Shown here one piece after another: positions 40,520 through 51,454 of a DNA stretch of 64,000 nt; within the stretch, counting starts at the first letter, position 1; each line of letters starts with the position of its first letter. Location of the stretch: positions 248,001 through 312,000 of the forward strand of contig NZ_CP042427.1 of the NCBI RefSeq assembly GCF_009069125.1, read 5' to 3'. A model generated the notes under the pieces. That model was not told the origin of the DNA. It worked only from the letters and a program-made list of their open reading frames with translations, and ran no database searches. The DNA is from Buchnera aphidicola (Aphis fabae) (GTDB lineage Bacteria; Pseudomonadota; Gammaproteobacteria; Enterobacterales; Enterobacteriaceae). The position numbers and the translations under genes were made by a program.

Positions 40520-41113
40520 ATGTCTAATTCAATATTAATTCCAATGGTGGTTGAACAACATTCAAGAGGAGAACGCTCATATGATATATATTCAAGATTA
40601 TTAAAAGAACGTATAATTTTTATGAGTGGAACTATAGAAGATAGTATGGCAAATACTATAATAGCTCAAATGCTTTTTTTAGAGGCAGAAAATCCAGAAA
40701 AAGATATATTTTTATATATTAACTCACCAGGTGGTATTATTACTTCAGGTATGTCTATTTATGATACCATGCAATTTATTAGTCCAGATATAAGAACTAT
40801 TTGCATTGGCCAAGCATGTTCAATGGCTGCTTTTTTATTAGCATCCGGAACGAAAGGAAAAAGATTTTCTTTACTAAATTCTAGAATTATGATTCATCAA
40901 CCATTAGGTGGATTTCAAGGACAAGCATCAGATATTGCTATTCATGCAAAAGAAATAATTAAAATGAAAAAAAAATTAAATCAATTATTTTCTGTACATA
41001 CTGGTCAATCTATTAAAAAAATAAATAAAGACACAGAAAGAGATTGTTTTTTATCAGCAAACGAATCCATCGAATATGGATTAATTGATTTAATCCTAAC
41101 TAAAAGAAAATAA
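40520..41113 (+). CDS. clpP: ATP-dependent Clp protease proteolytic subunit
   Basis: ClpP is the barrel serine peptidase driven by ClpX. The catalytic triad is S101 ([10 protein letters not shown]), H126 (MIHQPLGG) and D175 (TERDCF). The protein has 197 residues against 207 in E. coli. Alignment shows that only four residues precede the ILIPMVVEQ segment that forms the mature N-terminus, so the usual 14-residue propeptide is nearly absent. clpX follows after 113 bases containing a 22-A run. Confidence 0.98.
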   Translation: MSNSILIPMVVEQHSRGERSYDIYSRLLKERIIFMSGTIEDSMANTIIAQMLFLEAENPEKDIFLYINSPGGIITSGMSIYDTMQFISPDIRTICIGQACSMAAFLLASGTKGKRFSLLNSRIMIHQPLGGFQGQASDIAIHAKEIIKMKKKLNQLFSVHTGQSIKKINKDTERDCFLSANESIEYGLIDLILTKRK

Positions 41114-41144
41114 AAAAATTTTTTATAAAATATTCTTTTTTGTC

Positions 41145-41166
41145 AAAAAAAAAAAAAAAAAAAAAA
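41145..41166 (+). repeat. Poly(A) tract of 22 adenines
   Basis: An uninterrupted run of 22 A lies in the clpP-clpX spacer, the longest homopolymer I found in the window. A second run of 10 A (41188-41197) lies 21 bases further on. The clpX ribosome-binding site AAGAGG is at about 41213-41218. Confidence 0.95.
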
Positions 41167-41226
41167 CAAAATAGAATCTATTTACTCAAAAAAAAAATCA
41201 ATAAATATCAAAAAGAGGTTTAAAAT

Positions 41227-42507
41227 ATGAAAGATAAGAGTAAAGATGATTCTAAAACATTGCTTCATTGCTCTTTTTGTGGAAAAAACCAAAAGGAAGT
41301 GGAAAAACTAATTGCTGGTCCATCAGTATGTATATGCAATGAATGTATAAAACTATGTAATAATATTATTGAAGAAACTAAAATACCAAAAGATACTCAA
41401 AATGATGATTTAAAAAATTTACCTACACCATCTGAAATAAAAAAATATCTTGATAGCTATGTTATAGGACAAGATCACACAAAGAAAGTTTTATCTGTAG
41501 CTGTTTATAATCACTATCAACGTATTAGAAACATCAGTAAAAATAAAGAAAAAACTGAACTTGGAAAAAGTAATATTTTATTAATTGGGCCTACTGGAAG
41601 TGGAAAAACTTTATTAGCAGAAACACTGGCAAAACTATTAAATGTACCATTTAGTATTGCAGATGCTACTACTTTAACAGAAGCAGGATATGTAGGAGAA
41701 GATGTTGAAAATGTAATACAAAAACTATTACAAAAATGCAAATATAATGTTAAAAAAGCGGAACTAGGTATTATATATATCGATGAAATTGATAAAATTT
41801 CAAGAAAATCTGATAACCCTTCTATAACTAGAGATGTTTCAGGAGAAGGAGTGCAACAAGCTTTACTAAAAATTATTGAAGGAACTTTAGCATCTATTCC
41901 GCCACAAGGTGGTCGTAAACATCCACAACAAGAATTTTTACAAATTAATACTTCAAATATTTTATTTATATGCGCAGGTGCGTTTTCAGGGTTATCTAAT
42001 ATTATTTCAAAAAGAATTAACATAAGCACTGAAATTGGATTTAATGCAGAAATTAACAAGAAAACTAAAAAAAAATCAGAAGAACACTTATTAAAACAAG
42101 TTCAACCAAAAGATTTAATAAAATTTGGATTAATTCCTGAATTTATTGGACGTTTGCCTATTATTACAATAGTAAATGAATTAACAGAAAACGCGCTTAT
42201 TGAAATCTTATGCAAACCTAAAAATGCTTTAATTAAACAATATCAAACATTATTTGAATTAGAAAAAGTAAAATTAGAATTTGATAAAAAATCAATTAAA
42301 GCTATTTCAAAACAAGCAATGTTAAAAAAAACAGGAGCAAGAGGATTAAGATCTATTATTGAAAAAGTTTTGTTAAATATAATGTATGAATTACCATCAA
42401 TGAAAAATGTAGAAAAAGTACTTATCACTGAATCAGTAATACATTCAAAATCATTGCCTAAAATAATATATGAAAAAAATAAATCAAAAAAAGCATCTGG
42501 TGAATAA
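41227..42507 (+). CDS. clpX: ATP-dependent Clp protease ATP-binding subunit ClpX
   Basis: ClpX is the AAA+ unfoldase that feeds ClpP. The N-terminal C4 zinc domain is visible as CSFC at 15-18 and CICNEC further on. Walker A is GPTGSGKT at 121-128, Walker [10 protein letters not shown], and the pore motif GYVGEDVEN. The ClpP-docking IGF loop region ([11 protein letters not shown]) and sensor 2 GARGLRSI are kept. Length is 426 residues, as in E. coli (424). Ribosome-binding site AGAGG precedes the ATG. Confidence 0.98.
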   Translation: MKDKSKDDSKTLLHCSFCGKNQKEVEKLIAGPSVCICNECIKLCNNIIEETKIPKDTQNDDLKNLPTPSEIKKYLDSYVIGQDHTKKVLSVAVYNHYQRIRNISKNKEKTELGKSNILLIGPTGSGKTLLAETLAKLLNVPFSIADATTLTEAGYVGEDVENVIQKLLQKCKYNVKKAELGIIYIDEIDKISRKSDNPSITRDVSGEGVQQALLKIIEGTLASIPPQGGRKHPQQEFLQINTSNILFICAGAFSGLSNIISKRINISTEIGFNAEINKKTKKKSEEHLLKQVQPKDLIKFGLIPEFIGRLPIITIVNELTENALIEILCKPKNALIKQYQTLFELEKVKLEFDKKSIKAISKQAMLKKTGARGLRSIIEKVLLNIMYELPSMKNVEKVLITESVIHSKSLPKIIYEKNKSKKASGE

Positions 42508-42650
42508 ACAACAAAAATCTTAATAAAGTTTAATTCTAGCTTTTTTATTTTTAAAAGCATATTAAATATAAAACGATTATTCATATAAATTAAATCTATT
42601 ATAAATATAACTGTATATTTTTATATCTTGCAGTTTTCAAATTTACACAC

Positions 42651-42681
42651 AGCAGCGGAAATTCAACTAAGAGAGAGCTCT
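42651..42681 (+). promoter_or_regulatory. Conserved lon leader with ribosome-binding site
   Basis: The 31 bases before the lon ATG contain gcggaaattcaactaagag and then the GAGAGAGCTCT block. From memory the E. coli lon leader reads almost the same here, with only about one or two differences. Such identity in untranslated DNA is unusual next to surrounding AT-rich spacer. AAGAGAGAG acts as the ribosome-binding site. No heat-shock promoter with a CCCCAT box is visible further upstream. Confidence 0.6.
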
Positions 42682-45015
42682 ATGAATTCTGAGCGTTCTG
42701 AACGCATTAAAATTCCCGTTTTACCATTAAGAGATGTAGTTGTATATCCTCATATGGTCATTCCATTATTTGTAGGTCGTAAAAAGTCAATTAAATGTAT
42801 TGAAACATCTATGAATAATGATAAAAAAATTATGTTAATTGCACAAAAAGAAGCTTCAAAAGATGAACCAAATACAAATGATTTATTTAATATAGGAACT
42901 ATTAGTTCAATTTTACAAATGTTAAAACTTCCAGATGGTACAGTCAAAGTATTAGTTGAAGGTTTACAACGTGCCTATATTAAAAATTTAATTAATACGG
43001 GAGAACATTATATTGCTGAAGTAGAATTAATTAATATTTCTAATATTTTAAATAAAGAACATACAGTATTAATTAGAACAACAATAAATCAATTCGAATC
43101 TTATATTAAACTGAATAAAAAAATTCCATCAGAAATATTAAATACTCTTAATAATATAACAAACTCAGAAAAACTAGCAGATACAATCGCAGCACATATG
43201 CCATTAAAATTAAAAGATAAACAATCAGTATTAGAAATAAATAACGTAAATAAAAGACTAGAATTTTTAATGGCTATAATGGAATCAGAAATCGATTTAT
43301 TACAAGTAGAAAAAAGAATTAGAAATCGTGTTAAAAAACAAATGGAAAAAAGTCAAAGAGAATATTATTTAAATGAACAAATAAAAGCCATTCAAAAAGA
43401 ACTTGGTGACATGGATGAAATTCCAGATGAAAATAAAATTTTAAAACAAAAAATCAAATCTTTAAAAATGCCTAAAGAAGCTAAAGAAAAAACAGAATCA
43501 GAATTACAAAAGTTAAAAATGATGTCACCAATGTCTGCAGAAGCAACTGTAGTACGAAGTTATATTGATTGGATGATACAAGTTCCTTGGAATACAAAAA
43601 CAAAAATAAAAAAAGACATTAAAGAAGCTAAAAAAATTCTTGACATTGATCATTTTGGACTTGAAAAAGTCAAAGAAAGAATATTAGAATATTTAGCAGT
43701 ACAAAGTAGAACAAATAAAGTTAAAGGTCCTATTTTATGCTTAATTGGTCCTCCAGGTGTAGGCAAAACATCATTAGGAAAGTCGATAGCAAGATCAACA
43801 GGTAGAAAATACGTAAGAATGGCATTAGGTGGAATAAGAGATGAAGCGGAAATAAGAGGCCACCGTCGTACATATATAGGATCAATGCCTGGAAAATTAA
43901 TTCAAAAAATGATTAAAGCAAAAGTAAAAAACCCATTATTTTTACTTGATGAAATTGATAAAATGTCTTGTGATGTCAGAGTAGATCCAGCTTCCGCGCT
44001 ATTAGAAGTTCTTGATCCAGAACAAAATATCAATTTTAATGATCATTATTTAGAAGTAGATTATGATCTTTCTGATGTAATGTTTGTAGCAACTTCAAAT
44101 TCAATGAATATACCTGCCCCATTACTTGATAGAATGGAAATTATTCGACTTTCTGGCTATACAGAAAATGAAAAATTAAATATAGCCAAATGCTATTTAT
44201 ATCCTAAACAACTTGAAAGAAATGCTTTAAAAAAAGATGAACTAACAATTACTGATTGCGCTATAATGCATATTATTCACTATTATACAAGAGAAGCTGG
44301 CGTTCGTAGTCTAGAACGAGAAATATCTAAAATATGTAGAAAAGTCGTAAAAAAATTAATTTTAAATAAATCTTTAAAACATATCGAAATAAATAAAAAC
44401 AACATAAATAAATTTTTAGGAATAAAAAGATTTGATTATGGTAAAACAAATAACTTAAATCAAATTGGACAAGTAGTTGGATTAGCATGGACAGAAGTTG
44501 GTGGAGAATTACTAACAATTGAAACAGCATGTGTTTCAGGTAAAGGAAAACTTACTTATACTGGTTCTTTAGGTGAAGTAATGCAAGAATCAATTCAAGC
44601 TGCATTAACAGTTGTTCGATCACAAGCTGAAAAACTAGGAATTAAAAAAGATTTTTATGAAAAACATGATATTCATGTACATGTCCCAGAAGGTGCTACT
44701 CCAAAAGATGGTCCAAGTGCAGGTATTGCAATGTGCACTGCTATAGTCTCTTCTTTAACAAAAAATCCTGTCAAATCTAATATTGCTATGACAGGGGAAA
44801 TTACTTTACAAGGGAAAGTACTTACTATTGGAGGATTAAAAGAAAAACTATTAGCAGCGCATCGTGGAGGTGTTAAAACAGTCTTAATACCATATGAAAA
44901 TCAACGTCATTTAGAAGAAATACCAAAAAATATCATTAATGGATTAACAATATATCCAGTAAAACATATTGAAGAAGTGTTAAAATTAGCATTAGAAAAA
45001 ACACCCTATATATAA
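42682..45015 (+). CDS. lon: ATP-dependent protease Lon
   Basis: Lon is a AAA+ serine protease that removes damaged and short-lived proteins. The ATG at 42682 gives 777 residues; an upstream in-frame TTG at 42628 is rejected because alignment with E. coli begins at MNSERSERIKIPVLPLRDVV and a strong ribosome-binding site precedes this ATG. Walker A is GPPGVGKT at 356-363. The catalytic dyad is S679 (DGPSAG) and K722 (GGLKEKLL), the same numbers as in E. coli. It follows clpX, and a strong terminator hairpin follows the stop. hupB, next in E. coli, is absent. Confidence 0.98.
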   Translation: MNSERSERIKIPVLPLRDVVVYPHMVIPLFVGRKKSIKCIETSMNNDKKIMLIAQKEASKDEPNTNDLFNIGTISSILQMLKLPDGTVKVLVEGLQRAYIKNLINTGEHYIAEVELINISNILNKEHTVLIRTTINQFESYIKLNKKIPSEILNTLNNITNSEKLADTIAAHMPLKLKDKQSVLEINNVNKRLEFLMAIMESEIDLLQVEKRIRNRVKKQMEKSQREYYLNEQIKAIQKELGDMDEIPDENKILKQKIKSLKMPKEAKEKTESELQKLKMMSPMSAEATVVRSYIDWMIQVPWNTKTKIKKDIKEAKKILDIDHFGLEKVKERILEYLAVQSRTNKVKGPILCLIGPPGVGKTSLGKSIARSTGRKYVRMALGGIRDEAEIRGHRRTYIGSMPGKLIQKMIKAKVKNPLFLLDEIDKMSCDVRVDPASALLEVLDPEQNINFNDHYLEVDYDLSDVMFVATSNSMNIPAPLLDRMEIIRLSGYTENEKLNIAKCYLYPKQLERNALKKDELTITDCAIMHIIHYYTREAGVRSLEREISKICRKVVKKLILNKSLKHIEINKNNINKFLGIKRFDYGKTNNLNQIGQVVGLAWTEVGGELLTIETACVSGKGKLTYTGSLGEVMQESIQAALTVVRSQAEKLGIKKDFYEKHDIHVHVPEGATPKDGPSAGIAMCTAIVSSLTKNPVKSNIAMTGEITLQGKVLTIGGLKEKLLAAHRGGVKTVLIPYENQRHLEEIPKNIINGLTIYPVKHIEEVLKLALEKTPYI

Positions 45016-45046
45016 TCACAAAATATATTTAAATAAAAATAAATTT

Positions 45047-45072
45047 GGCTGACAAAAAGTTGTCAGCCTTTA
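45047..45072 (+). terminator. Rho-independent terminator after lon
   Basis: A 9-bp stem, ggctgacaa and ttgtcagcc, with a 4-base loop is followed by TTTATAAT. It lies 31 bases after the lon stop and is the best classical terminator of a protein gene in the window. Confidence 0.8.
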
Positions 45073-45137
45073 TAATATCAATTATAAACATTAAAAAATT
45101 TTAATATAAAATTAAAAATATTTAGGATCGTTGCATT

Positions 45138-46997
45138 ATGATTAAATTTTTTAAAACACGATCAAAGCACATTTTAGTTAAATGTATTTTAGGAATAGTT
45201 ATTTTATCAATAATATTTGGTACTTTAAATAATTATATTCATCGAGATACAACGAAATATGTAGCAGAAATTAATAAAGAAAAAGTTAGTTTTGAAACAT
45301 TAAAAAACACATTTAATCTTGAATTAAATAAACAAAAAGAAATACTGGGAACACATTTTAATATAATTAATAATAAAACATTTAGAGAAAATATATACAA
45401 TTACGTATTATCTCAATTAATAAATAATATTTTATTAGAACAATACACAAAAAATATTGAATTTAATTTAGATAATAGTGAAATTAAAAAAATAATATTA
45501 AACTCTAATATGTTTCAAGAAAATAATAAATTTAATAATAAAAAATATTTAAATTATTTAGAATCAGTTAATTTAACAAATTATGAATATATAGAATTAA
45601 TTAAAAAAAAATTAAATACAATAAATTTAGTTAATACGATTGCAGAAACAAATTTTATATTAGATAGTGAAAAAAAACATATAATAAAGTTATTATCTCA
45701 AAAAAGAATAATTAAAAAAGAAATTTTTAAAATTCATTCTATAAAAAATTACAATATAAATAATGTAGAAGTTTTAAATTATTTTAATAATAATAAAAAT
45801 AAATTTTACAGTCCAGAACAATTTCAAATTAGTTATATTCACATACAACCAAATGAATTGAATATAAAATGCAATGATGAAGAAGTTAAAGATTGGTATA
45901 AAAAAAATATAGATAAATATTCAACACCAGAAAAAAGAAATTATAGTATTATTCAAACAAAAACTAAAAAAGAAGCATTATTAATATTATTAAAACTAAA
46001 AAAAGGAGAAAATTTTTCAAAAATAGCAAAAGAAAAATCAATAGAACCCATCTCTTCTAAAAACGGAGGAAATATTGGGTGGATAGAAACGAATTTAATA
46101 CCTGAAGAAATAAAAAAATCAAATTTAAATAAAAATAATCAAATTTCTGATGTTATTAAATTTAATAATGAATTTTTAATTATTAAGTTAAATAAAATTT
46201 TATTTAAAAAGATAAAAAAAATTTCAGAAGTATCCGATATTATCAAATCTGAAATAAAACATAAAAAAGCTTTAACTACATATTACAAATTAAAAGATAA
46301 AATTTTATTTTTATCTAAAAAATACAAAGATCGATTTGATTTAATTGAAAAAGAATCTAATATTAAATCTATAGAAACTTTATGGTTTGATAAAAATTCA
46401 ATTCCACAAATATTTCAAAACCCTACCTTGAAAAAAATAATTTTTCAACCAGGACTATTAGATAGAGAAAAAAAACTAAAATCACATTCAGGATTAATTG
46501 AATTAAAAAACAATCAACTATTCATATTAACTGTTAAAAATTTTAAAATAAAAAAATTAAAAAATTTTACAGATGTTAAAAATAATATTATAAATATTTT
46601 AAAATATACTAAAGCTCTTCAAGAAACAAAAGAAAAAACAAAAAATATTTTATTTGAATTAAATAATGGAAACAAAGAAATATTAAGTAAAGAAAATTTA
46701 CTTTTTAACGATTCAGAAATACTATCTCGATATGATCATAATCCTATTGTATCTAAAATTTTTTCCATGCCATATAGAATTAATAAGAAAAAAATTTATA
46801 CTATGTATCAAGATAAAAACAAAAATTTTGTAATTGCATTTATATCTAAAATTTACAATGAAAAATTTTCGAAAAACGAAGAAGAAATTCTTGTAAAATA
46901 TTTAGAAAAAAATAGTATAGAAAAAATATTTAATTGTATTATTAAAAACCTTCATAAAAAATCTAAAATTACATATGAGAACATAGAAAACATATAA
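45138..46997 (+). CDS. ppiD: Periplasmic folding chaperone PpiD
   Basis: PpiD is an inner-membrane-anchored periplasmic chaperone near the Sec translocon. The 619-residue protein (E. coli 623) starts with a basic cytosolic tip and one helix (LVKCILGIVILSIIFGTL, about 14-31). A SurA-like N-domain follows, then a parvulin domain with FSKIAKEKSIEPISSKNGGNIGWI. E. coli PpiD has little isomerase activity. The rest is highly diverged and lysine-rich. It lies where E. coli has it, after lon, with hupB lost. Confidence 0.93.
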   Translation: MIKFFKTRSKHILVKCILGIVILSIIFGTLNNYIHRDTTKYVAEINKEKVSFETLKNTFNLELNKQKEILGTHFNIINNKTFRENIYNYVLSQLINNILLEQYTKNIEFNLDNSEIKKIILNSNMFQENNKFNNKKYLNYLESVNLTNYEYIELIKKKLNTINLVNTIAETNFILDSEKKHIIKLLSQKRIIKKEIFKIHSIKNYNINNVEVLNYFNNNKNKFYSPEQFQISYIHIQPNELNIKCNDEEVKDWYKKNIDKYSTPEKRNYSIIQTKTKKEALLILLKLKKGENFSKIAKEKSIEPISSKNGGNIGWIETNLIPEEIKKSNLNKNNQISDVIKFNNEFLIIKLNKILFKKIKKISEVSDIIKSEIKHKKALTTYYKLKDKILFLSKKYKDRFDLIEKESNIKSIETLWFDKNSIPQIFQNPTLKKIIFQPGLLDREKKLKSHSGLIELKNNQLFILTVKNFKIKKLKNFTDVKNNIINILKYTKALQETKEKTKNILFELNNGNKEILSKENLLFNDSEILSRYDHNPIVSKIFSMPYRINKKKIYTMYQDKNKNFVIAFISKIYNEKFSKNEEEILVKYLEKNSIEKIFNCIIKNLHKKSKITYENIENI

Positions 46998-47070
46998 ATA
47001 TATTTTAATATTTATTAAAACAAAATATTTTTACATTCATACATATTTGAATATATTTACAAAAATCAAA

Positions 47071-47781
47071 TTAATCATGAAAATTAAATTTTTCTTTTAA
47101 TTTTGTCATATAATATGAAGGATTAGACTTCCACTTGTTAAATCCTTCATAACGAATAATACATGCTTGACATTGACCACATCCATTTCCTATTAAACCT
47201 TTATAACAAGTTACTGTATGGTTAAGAATAAATTTACTTGAATTCCAATAATCTGATAAAGACCATATTTCTGGTTTACTTAAATTCATCAAAGGAACTT
47301 TAAAACTAATTTGAAAATCCATTCCAATTTGAATAACATGATTCATTGCTGTAATAAATTCATTTCTACAATCCGGATAACCAGAAAAATCAATTGTATT
47401 TACACCTAAAATAACAGAATCAATTTGATTATTAAAAGCATACATAGAAGATAAAGTTAAAAATAAAATATTTCGACCTGGCACAAAAGTACTAGGTAAT
47501 AAAGAGTTTAATGGGTGATTATTACAAATAGAAATATTTTTATCTGTTAAACTACTTTTAGAAAGATTTTTTAAAAATTTAATATCTATAAATATATGTT
47601 TTTTAACTCTAAAATATTTTGATATAAAACGAGCAGCATTAATTTCAGATCTATGTAATTGATTATAATCAAAAGTAATACAATAAATTTCTTTATACAA
47701 ATTGGCATAATGTATTAGACAAGTTGTTGAATCTTGACCACCACTAAAAACTATTAGTACTTTTTTTGTCTTTTTATTCAT
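47071..47781 (-). CDS. queC: 7-cyano-7-deazaguanine synthase
   Basis: QueC converts carboxydeazaguanine to preQ0 with ATP and ammonia on the way to queuosine in tRNA wobble position 34. The 236-residue protein has the PP-loop FSGGQDSTT at 12-20 and the C-terminal zinc site CYKGLIGNGCGQCQAC with four cysteines. GVNTIDFSGYPDCR is a family segment. It is convergent with ppiD and divergent from mdlA. Other queuosine genes are not in this window. Confidence 0.97.
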   Translation of the reverse strand: MNKKTKKVLIVFSGGQDSTTCLIHYANLYKEIYCITFDYNQLHRSEINAARFISKYFRVKKHIFIDIKFLKNLSKSSLTDKNISICNNHPLNSLLPSTFVPGRNILFLTLSSMYAFNNQIDSVILGVNTIDFSGYPDCRNEFITAMNHVIQIGMDFQISFKVPLMNLSKPEIWSLSDYWNSSKFILNHTVTCYKGLIGNGCGQCQACIIRYEGFNKWKSNPSYYMTKLKEKFNFHD

Positions 47782-47934
47782 ATTGTTCTTTTTATACGTC
47801 TATAATTTAAAAACATTATAATTAATATTATATATTAAGAAGAAAAAAAAATATTTTTAATTTTAAAAAAAATCAATTAAAAATATATAATATTAAAATA
47901 TATATTCTTCATATTTACATTCTAGGATTATTTT

Positions 47935-49683
47935 GTGAGATTGTTTAATCAATTAAAATGGTATTTTATAAAAGAATGGAAACGTTATTTAGGATCGATT
48001 ATTTTATTAGTAACAATAGCATTTTTACAATTAATACCACCTAAGATAATTGGAATTTTAATCGATTTAATTATCAAAGAAAAAATGAGTGGCATACAAA
48101 CATTACCATGGATTTTAATTATTTTTTTAATTGCAATTACTGTATATATATTAAGATATTTATGGAGAATTCTTTTATTTGGAGCATCTTATAATCTAGC
48201 AACAGAATTAAGAGTAAAATTTTACTCACATCTTAGCAATCAAAGTCAAATATTTTTTTTAAAAAATAGAACTGGAGATTTAATTGCTAGAGCTACAAAT
48301 GATGTTGATCGCGTTGTATTTGCAGCAGGAGAAGGTGTTTTAACACTTATAGATTCATCTATTATGGGTTTATCTGTGTTAGTTGTAATGATTACTCAAA
48401 TTAGTTGGTTATTAACAATTATTTCCCTTATACCAATGCCGATTATGGCGATTTTAATTAAAAAATATGGAAAAGAACTACATGATAAATTTAGGCATGC
48501 ACAACATTCATTTTCTTTATTAAATAATCAAACACAAGAGATATTAACTAGTATTCGAATGATTCGGTCATTTGGATTAGAAAAGAACCAATTAAAAAAA
48601 TTTAATCATATTGTTAATGAAGCTGGAAAAAAAAATATGCAAGTAGCTAAGATAGATGCTCGATTTGATCCTGTAATCTACTTATCAGTCGCATTTTCTA
48701 ATTTACTAGCTATTACTATAGGTGGATATTTAGTATGGAATTATACAATTACTATAGGACAATTAACAAGTTTTATTATGTATTTAGGATTAATGATTTG
48801 GCCAATGTTAGCACTAGCATGGATGTTTAATATTGTTGAAAGAGGAAGTGCAGCATGGGAAAGAATTTATTCAATTATTAACCAAAAACTATATATTGAA
48901 GATGGTAAAAAAACCACATCTAATGCTTCAAAAATAATAGATGTTTATATTAATACTTTCTTTTATCCAAAAAGAAACATTCCATCTTTAAAAAAAATTA
49001 GTTTTACTCTTTTGCCGGGAAAAATTTTAGGTATTTGTGGTCCAACTGGTTCTGGAAAAAGCACTTTATTAAAACTAATACAAAGACAATTTAAAATTAC
49101 TGAAGGAGAAATAACTTATGGTTCAATTTCATTATTACAATTAAAAATTGATTACTGGAGAAGTAAAATTTCTGTAGTCAATCAAACTGCATTTTTATTT
49201 TCAGATAATATATATAACAATATTTCTTTAGGAAAACCTGATGCATCTAAAAGTGAAATTGAAAAAGCAGCGAAATTAGCAGATATACACAAAGATATTA
49301 TATGTTTACCTCAAGGATATCAAACAAAAGTTGGTGAACGAGGTGTAATGTTATCTGGCGGTCAAAAACAACGAATTTCTATAGCTCGAGCATTATTATT
49401 AAATACAGAAATATTAATTTTAGATGATGCTTTATCTGCAGTAGATGGAAACACTGAAAATAATATTTTAAATAATTTAGAACAATGGAAAAACACCGAA
49501 CGTTCAATCATAATTGTAGCACATCGTTTATCTGGATTAATTAATGCAGATGAAATTATTGTTATTAAAAACGGTGTAATTATTCAAAAAGGAAATCATC
49601 AAAAACTAATACAAGAAAAAAATTGGTATCAATCTATGTATTATTACCAACAATCAAAAAAAATTGAGGATAATTTAAAATAG
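47935..49683 (+). CDS. mdlA: ABC transporter MdlA (permease fused to ATPase)
   Basis: MdlA is a half-size multidrug-type ABC exporter expected to pair with MdlB. The start is GTG at 47935, backed by AGGA at 47924-47927 and by alignment to E. coli MRLFAQLSWYF. Six helices precede the nucleotide domain with Walker [10 protein letters not shown] from residue 369, signature [16 protein letters not shown] and Walker [13 protein letters not shown]. The protein has 582 residues. It overlaps nothing; mdlB starts 16 bases after its stop. The substrate is unknown. Confidence 0.96.
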   Translation: MRLFNQLKWYFIKEWKRYLGSIILLVTIAFLQLIPPKIIGILIDLIIKEKMSGIQTLPWILIIFLIAITVYILRYLWRILLFGASYNLATELRVKFYSHLSNQSQIFFLKNRTGDLIARATNDVDRVVFAAGEGVLTLIDSSIMGLSVLVVMITQISWLLTIISLIPMPIMAILIKKYGKELHDKFRHAQHSFSLLNNQTQEILTSIRMIRSFGLEKNQLKKFNHIVNEAGKKNMQVAKIDARFDPVIYLSVAFSNLLAITIGGYLVWNYTITIGQLTSFIMYLGLMIWPMLALAWMFNIVERGSAAWERIYSIINQKLYIEDGKKTTSNASKIIDVYINTFFYPKRNIPSLKKISFTLLPGKILGICGPTGSGKSTLLKLIQRQFKITEGEITYGSISLLQLKIDYWRSKISVVNQTAFLFSDNIYNNISLGKPDASKSEIEKAAKLADIHKDIICLPQGYQTKVGERGVMLSGGQKQRISIARALLLNTEILILDDALSAVDGNTENNILNNLEQWKNTERSIIIVAHRLSGLINADEIIVIKNGVIIQKGNHQKLIQEKNWYQSMYYYQQSKKIEDNLK

Positions 49684-49699
49684 ATGAGAAATTTATAAT

Positions 49700-51442
49700 A
49701 TGGATCATTTAATAGAATTTTGGCCAATTTTACAACGTTTAATACAATATGCCAGACCTTGGAAAAAAAAAATTATATTAGCATTTTTTTTGCTGATAAG
49801 TGGTGCAACTTCAGAAGTATTAGGCCCCATTCTAATTAGTTATTTTATTAACAATATTTTATCTAAACATGAATTTTATTTACAATCAATACTGATGATT
49901 ATCATTACATTTATTATACTACAAATATTAGCAGTTTTTTTTAACTATTTCCAAAGTATTTATTTTAATAAAATAGCTGTAAAAGTGATTAATAAATTAC
50001 GTAATGACGTTATGCAATCAGCAATAAACCAACCTATTTATCAATTTGATTCTCAACCTATTGGTCAAATTATTTCTAAAGTTACCAATGATACTGAAGT
50101 AATTAAAGAACTATATGATACTGTTGCCCCTACTTTATTTCGTAGTATAACATTAATTCTTATTATATTATTCGCAATGTTCACTCTTGAATGGCATATG
50201 GCAATAATTGCAATTTTTATTATACCATTAGTAATAATTATTATGTCAATTTATCAATATTATAGTACTCCATTACTTCGAAATGTTAGATATTATTTAG
50301 CAAATATTAATAATAAATTCAATGAAACTATCAATGGAATGAATGTAATTCAACAATTTAGTCAGCAAAGTAGATTTAAAAAAAGTATTCAAGATAGTAG
50401 TCAATTACATTATTTAGCACGTATGAAAATATTAAAATTAGATGGTTTTCTACTAAGACCGTTGTTAAGCTTAATATCAGCTTTAGTATTATGTAGTTTT
50501 ATTTTTTCATTTAGTTGCTTAAAAAATGAAGTATTTGAAGTAGGTGTATTATATGCTTTTATTACATATCTAGGACGTCTTAATGAACCTTTAATTTCAA
50601 TAACTATTCAACAATCTATATTACAACAAGCAATTGTTGCTGGAGAAAGAATATTTTCTCTTATAGATTCAAAAAAACAAGAATATGGAAAAAATAAAAA
50701 AAAATTACAAACTGGAAGAGTCAACATTAAAAACCTTTATTTTAATTATTCAAACAGTCCCAAAAATATACTTAATAATATTAATATAGATATTCCATCT
50801 AAAAGTTTTATTGCATTTGTCGGTCATACAGGAAGTGGAAAAAGCACTTTAGCTCATTTATTAATGGGATATTATCCAATTAAAAATGGAGAAATATATC
50901 TTGATAATAAACCTATTAGTTCTATAAGTCATTGTGTTTTAAGAGAAAGTATATTAATGGTACAACAAGATCCAATAATTCTTGCAGATACTTTTTTTTC
51001 TAATATTGCATTAGGAAGAAAGATATCAGAAGATAAAGTATGGGAAATATTAAAAATTGTTAATCTTTTTTCTTTAGTTAAATCTATGCCGAAAGGTTTA
51101 TATTCTATTTTAGGAGAAGAAGGTAATACTTTATCTGTCGGACAAAAGCAACTATTATCTATTGCTAGAATACTTGTCAAAACTCCTAAAATACTTATAT
51201 TAGATGAAGCAACTGCTAGTATTGATTCTGGAACTGAAAAATTAATTCAAACTACTTTAACTTCCATAAAAAAACATACTACATTAATTGTTATAGCACA
51301 TAGACTATCTACAATAGTTGAAGCGGATATTATTGTAGTTTTAGATAGAGGAAAAGTTGTTGAATTTGGAACACATAACAAATTATTAAAAACAAAAAGT
51401 TATTATTCAAAAATGTATAATTTTCAATTGTCTAAATACTAA
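49700..51442 (+). CDS. mdlB: ABC transporter MdlB (permease fused to ATPase)
   Basis: MdlB is the partner half transporter of MdlA. The 580-residue protein has six helices, Walker A GHTGSGKST from residue 375, the signature LSVGQKQLLSIARIL (serine-valine-glycine rather than SGG) and Walker B ILILDEATASID with a catalytic glutamate. MdlA has aspartate at that place (LDDALS), so one ATP site in the pair may be degenerate, as in other heterodimeric exporters. The 4.5S RNA gene lies just downstream on the other strand. Confidence 0.96.
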   Translation: MDHLIEFWPILQRLIQYARPWKKKIILAFFLLISGATSEVLGPILISYFINNILSKHEFYLQSILMIIITFIILQILAVFFNYFQSIYFNKIAVKVINKLRNDVMQSAINQPIYQFDSQPIGQIISKVTNDTEVIKELYDTVAPTLFRSITLILIILFAMFTLEWHMAIIAIFIIPLVIIIMSIYQYYSTPLLRNVRYYLANINNKFNETINGMNVIQQFSQQSRFKKSIQDSSQLHYLARMKILKLDGFLLRPLLSLISALVLCSFIFSFSCLKNEVFEVGVLYAFITYLGRLNEPLISITIQQSILQQAIVAGERIFSLIDSKKQEYGKNKKKLQTGRVNIKNLYFNYSNSPKNILNNINIDIPSKSFIAFVGHTGSGKSTLAHLLMGYYPIKNGEIYLDNKPISSISHCVLRESILMVQQDPIILADTFFSNIALGRKISEDKVWEILKIVNLFSLVKSMPKGLYSILGEEGNTLSVGQKQLLSIARILVKTPKILILDEATASIDSGTEKLIQTTLTSIKKHTTLIVIAHRLSTIVEADIIVVLDRGKVVEFGTHNKLLKTKSYYSKMYNFQLSKY

Positions 51443-51454
51443 AATATTAAATTT

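Noticed and set aside
41517..42059. 180-codon open frame antisense to clpX
   Set aside because: It lies wholly inside clpX on the other strand, shows serine/leucine-rich composition expected from reading the complement, and matches no family I recognise.
42628..42681. Upstream TTG start for lon adding 18 residues
   Set aside because: The added residues have no counterpart in Lon, and they overlap the conserved leader and the ribosome-binding site of the ATG at 42682.
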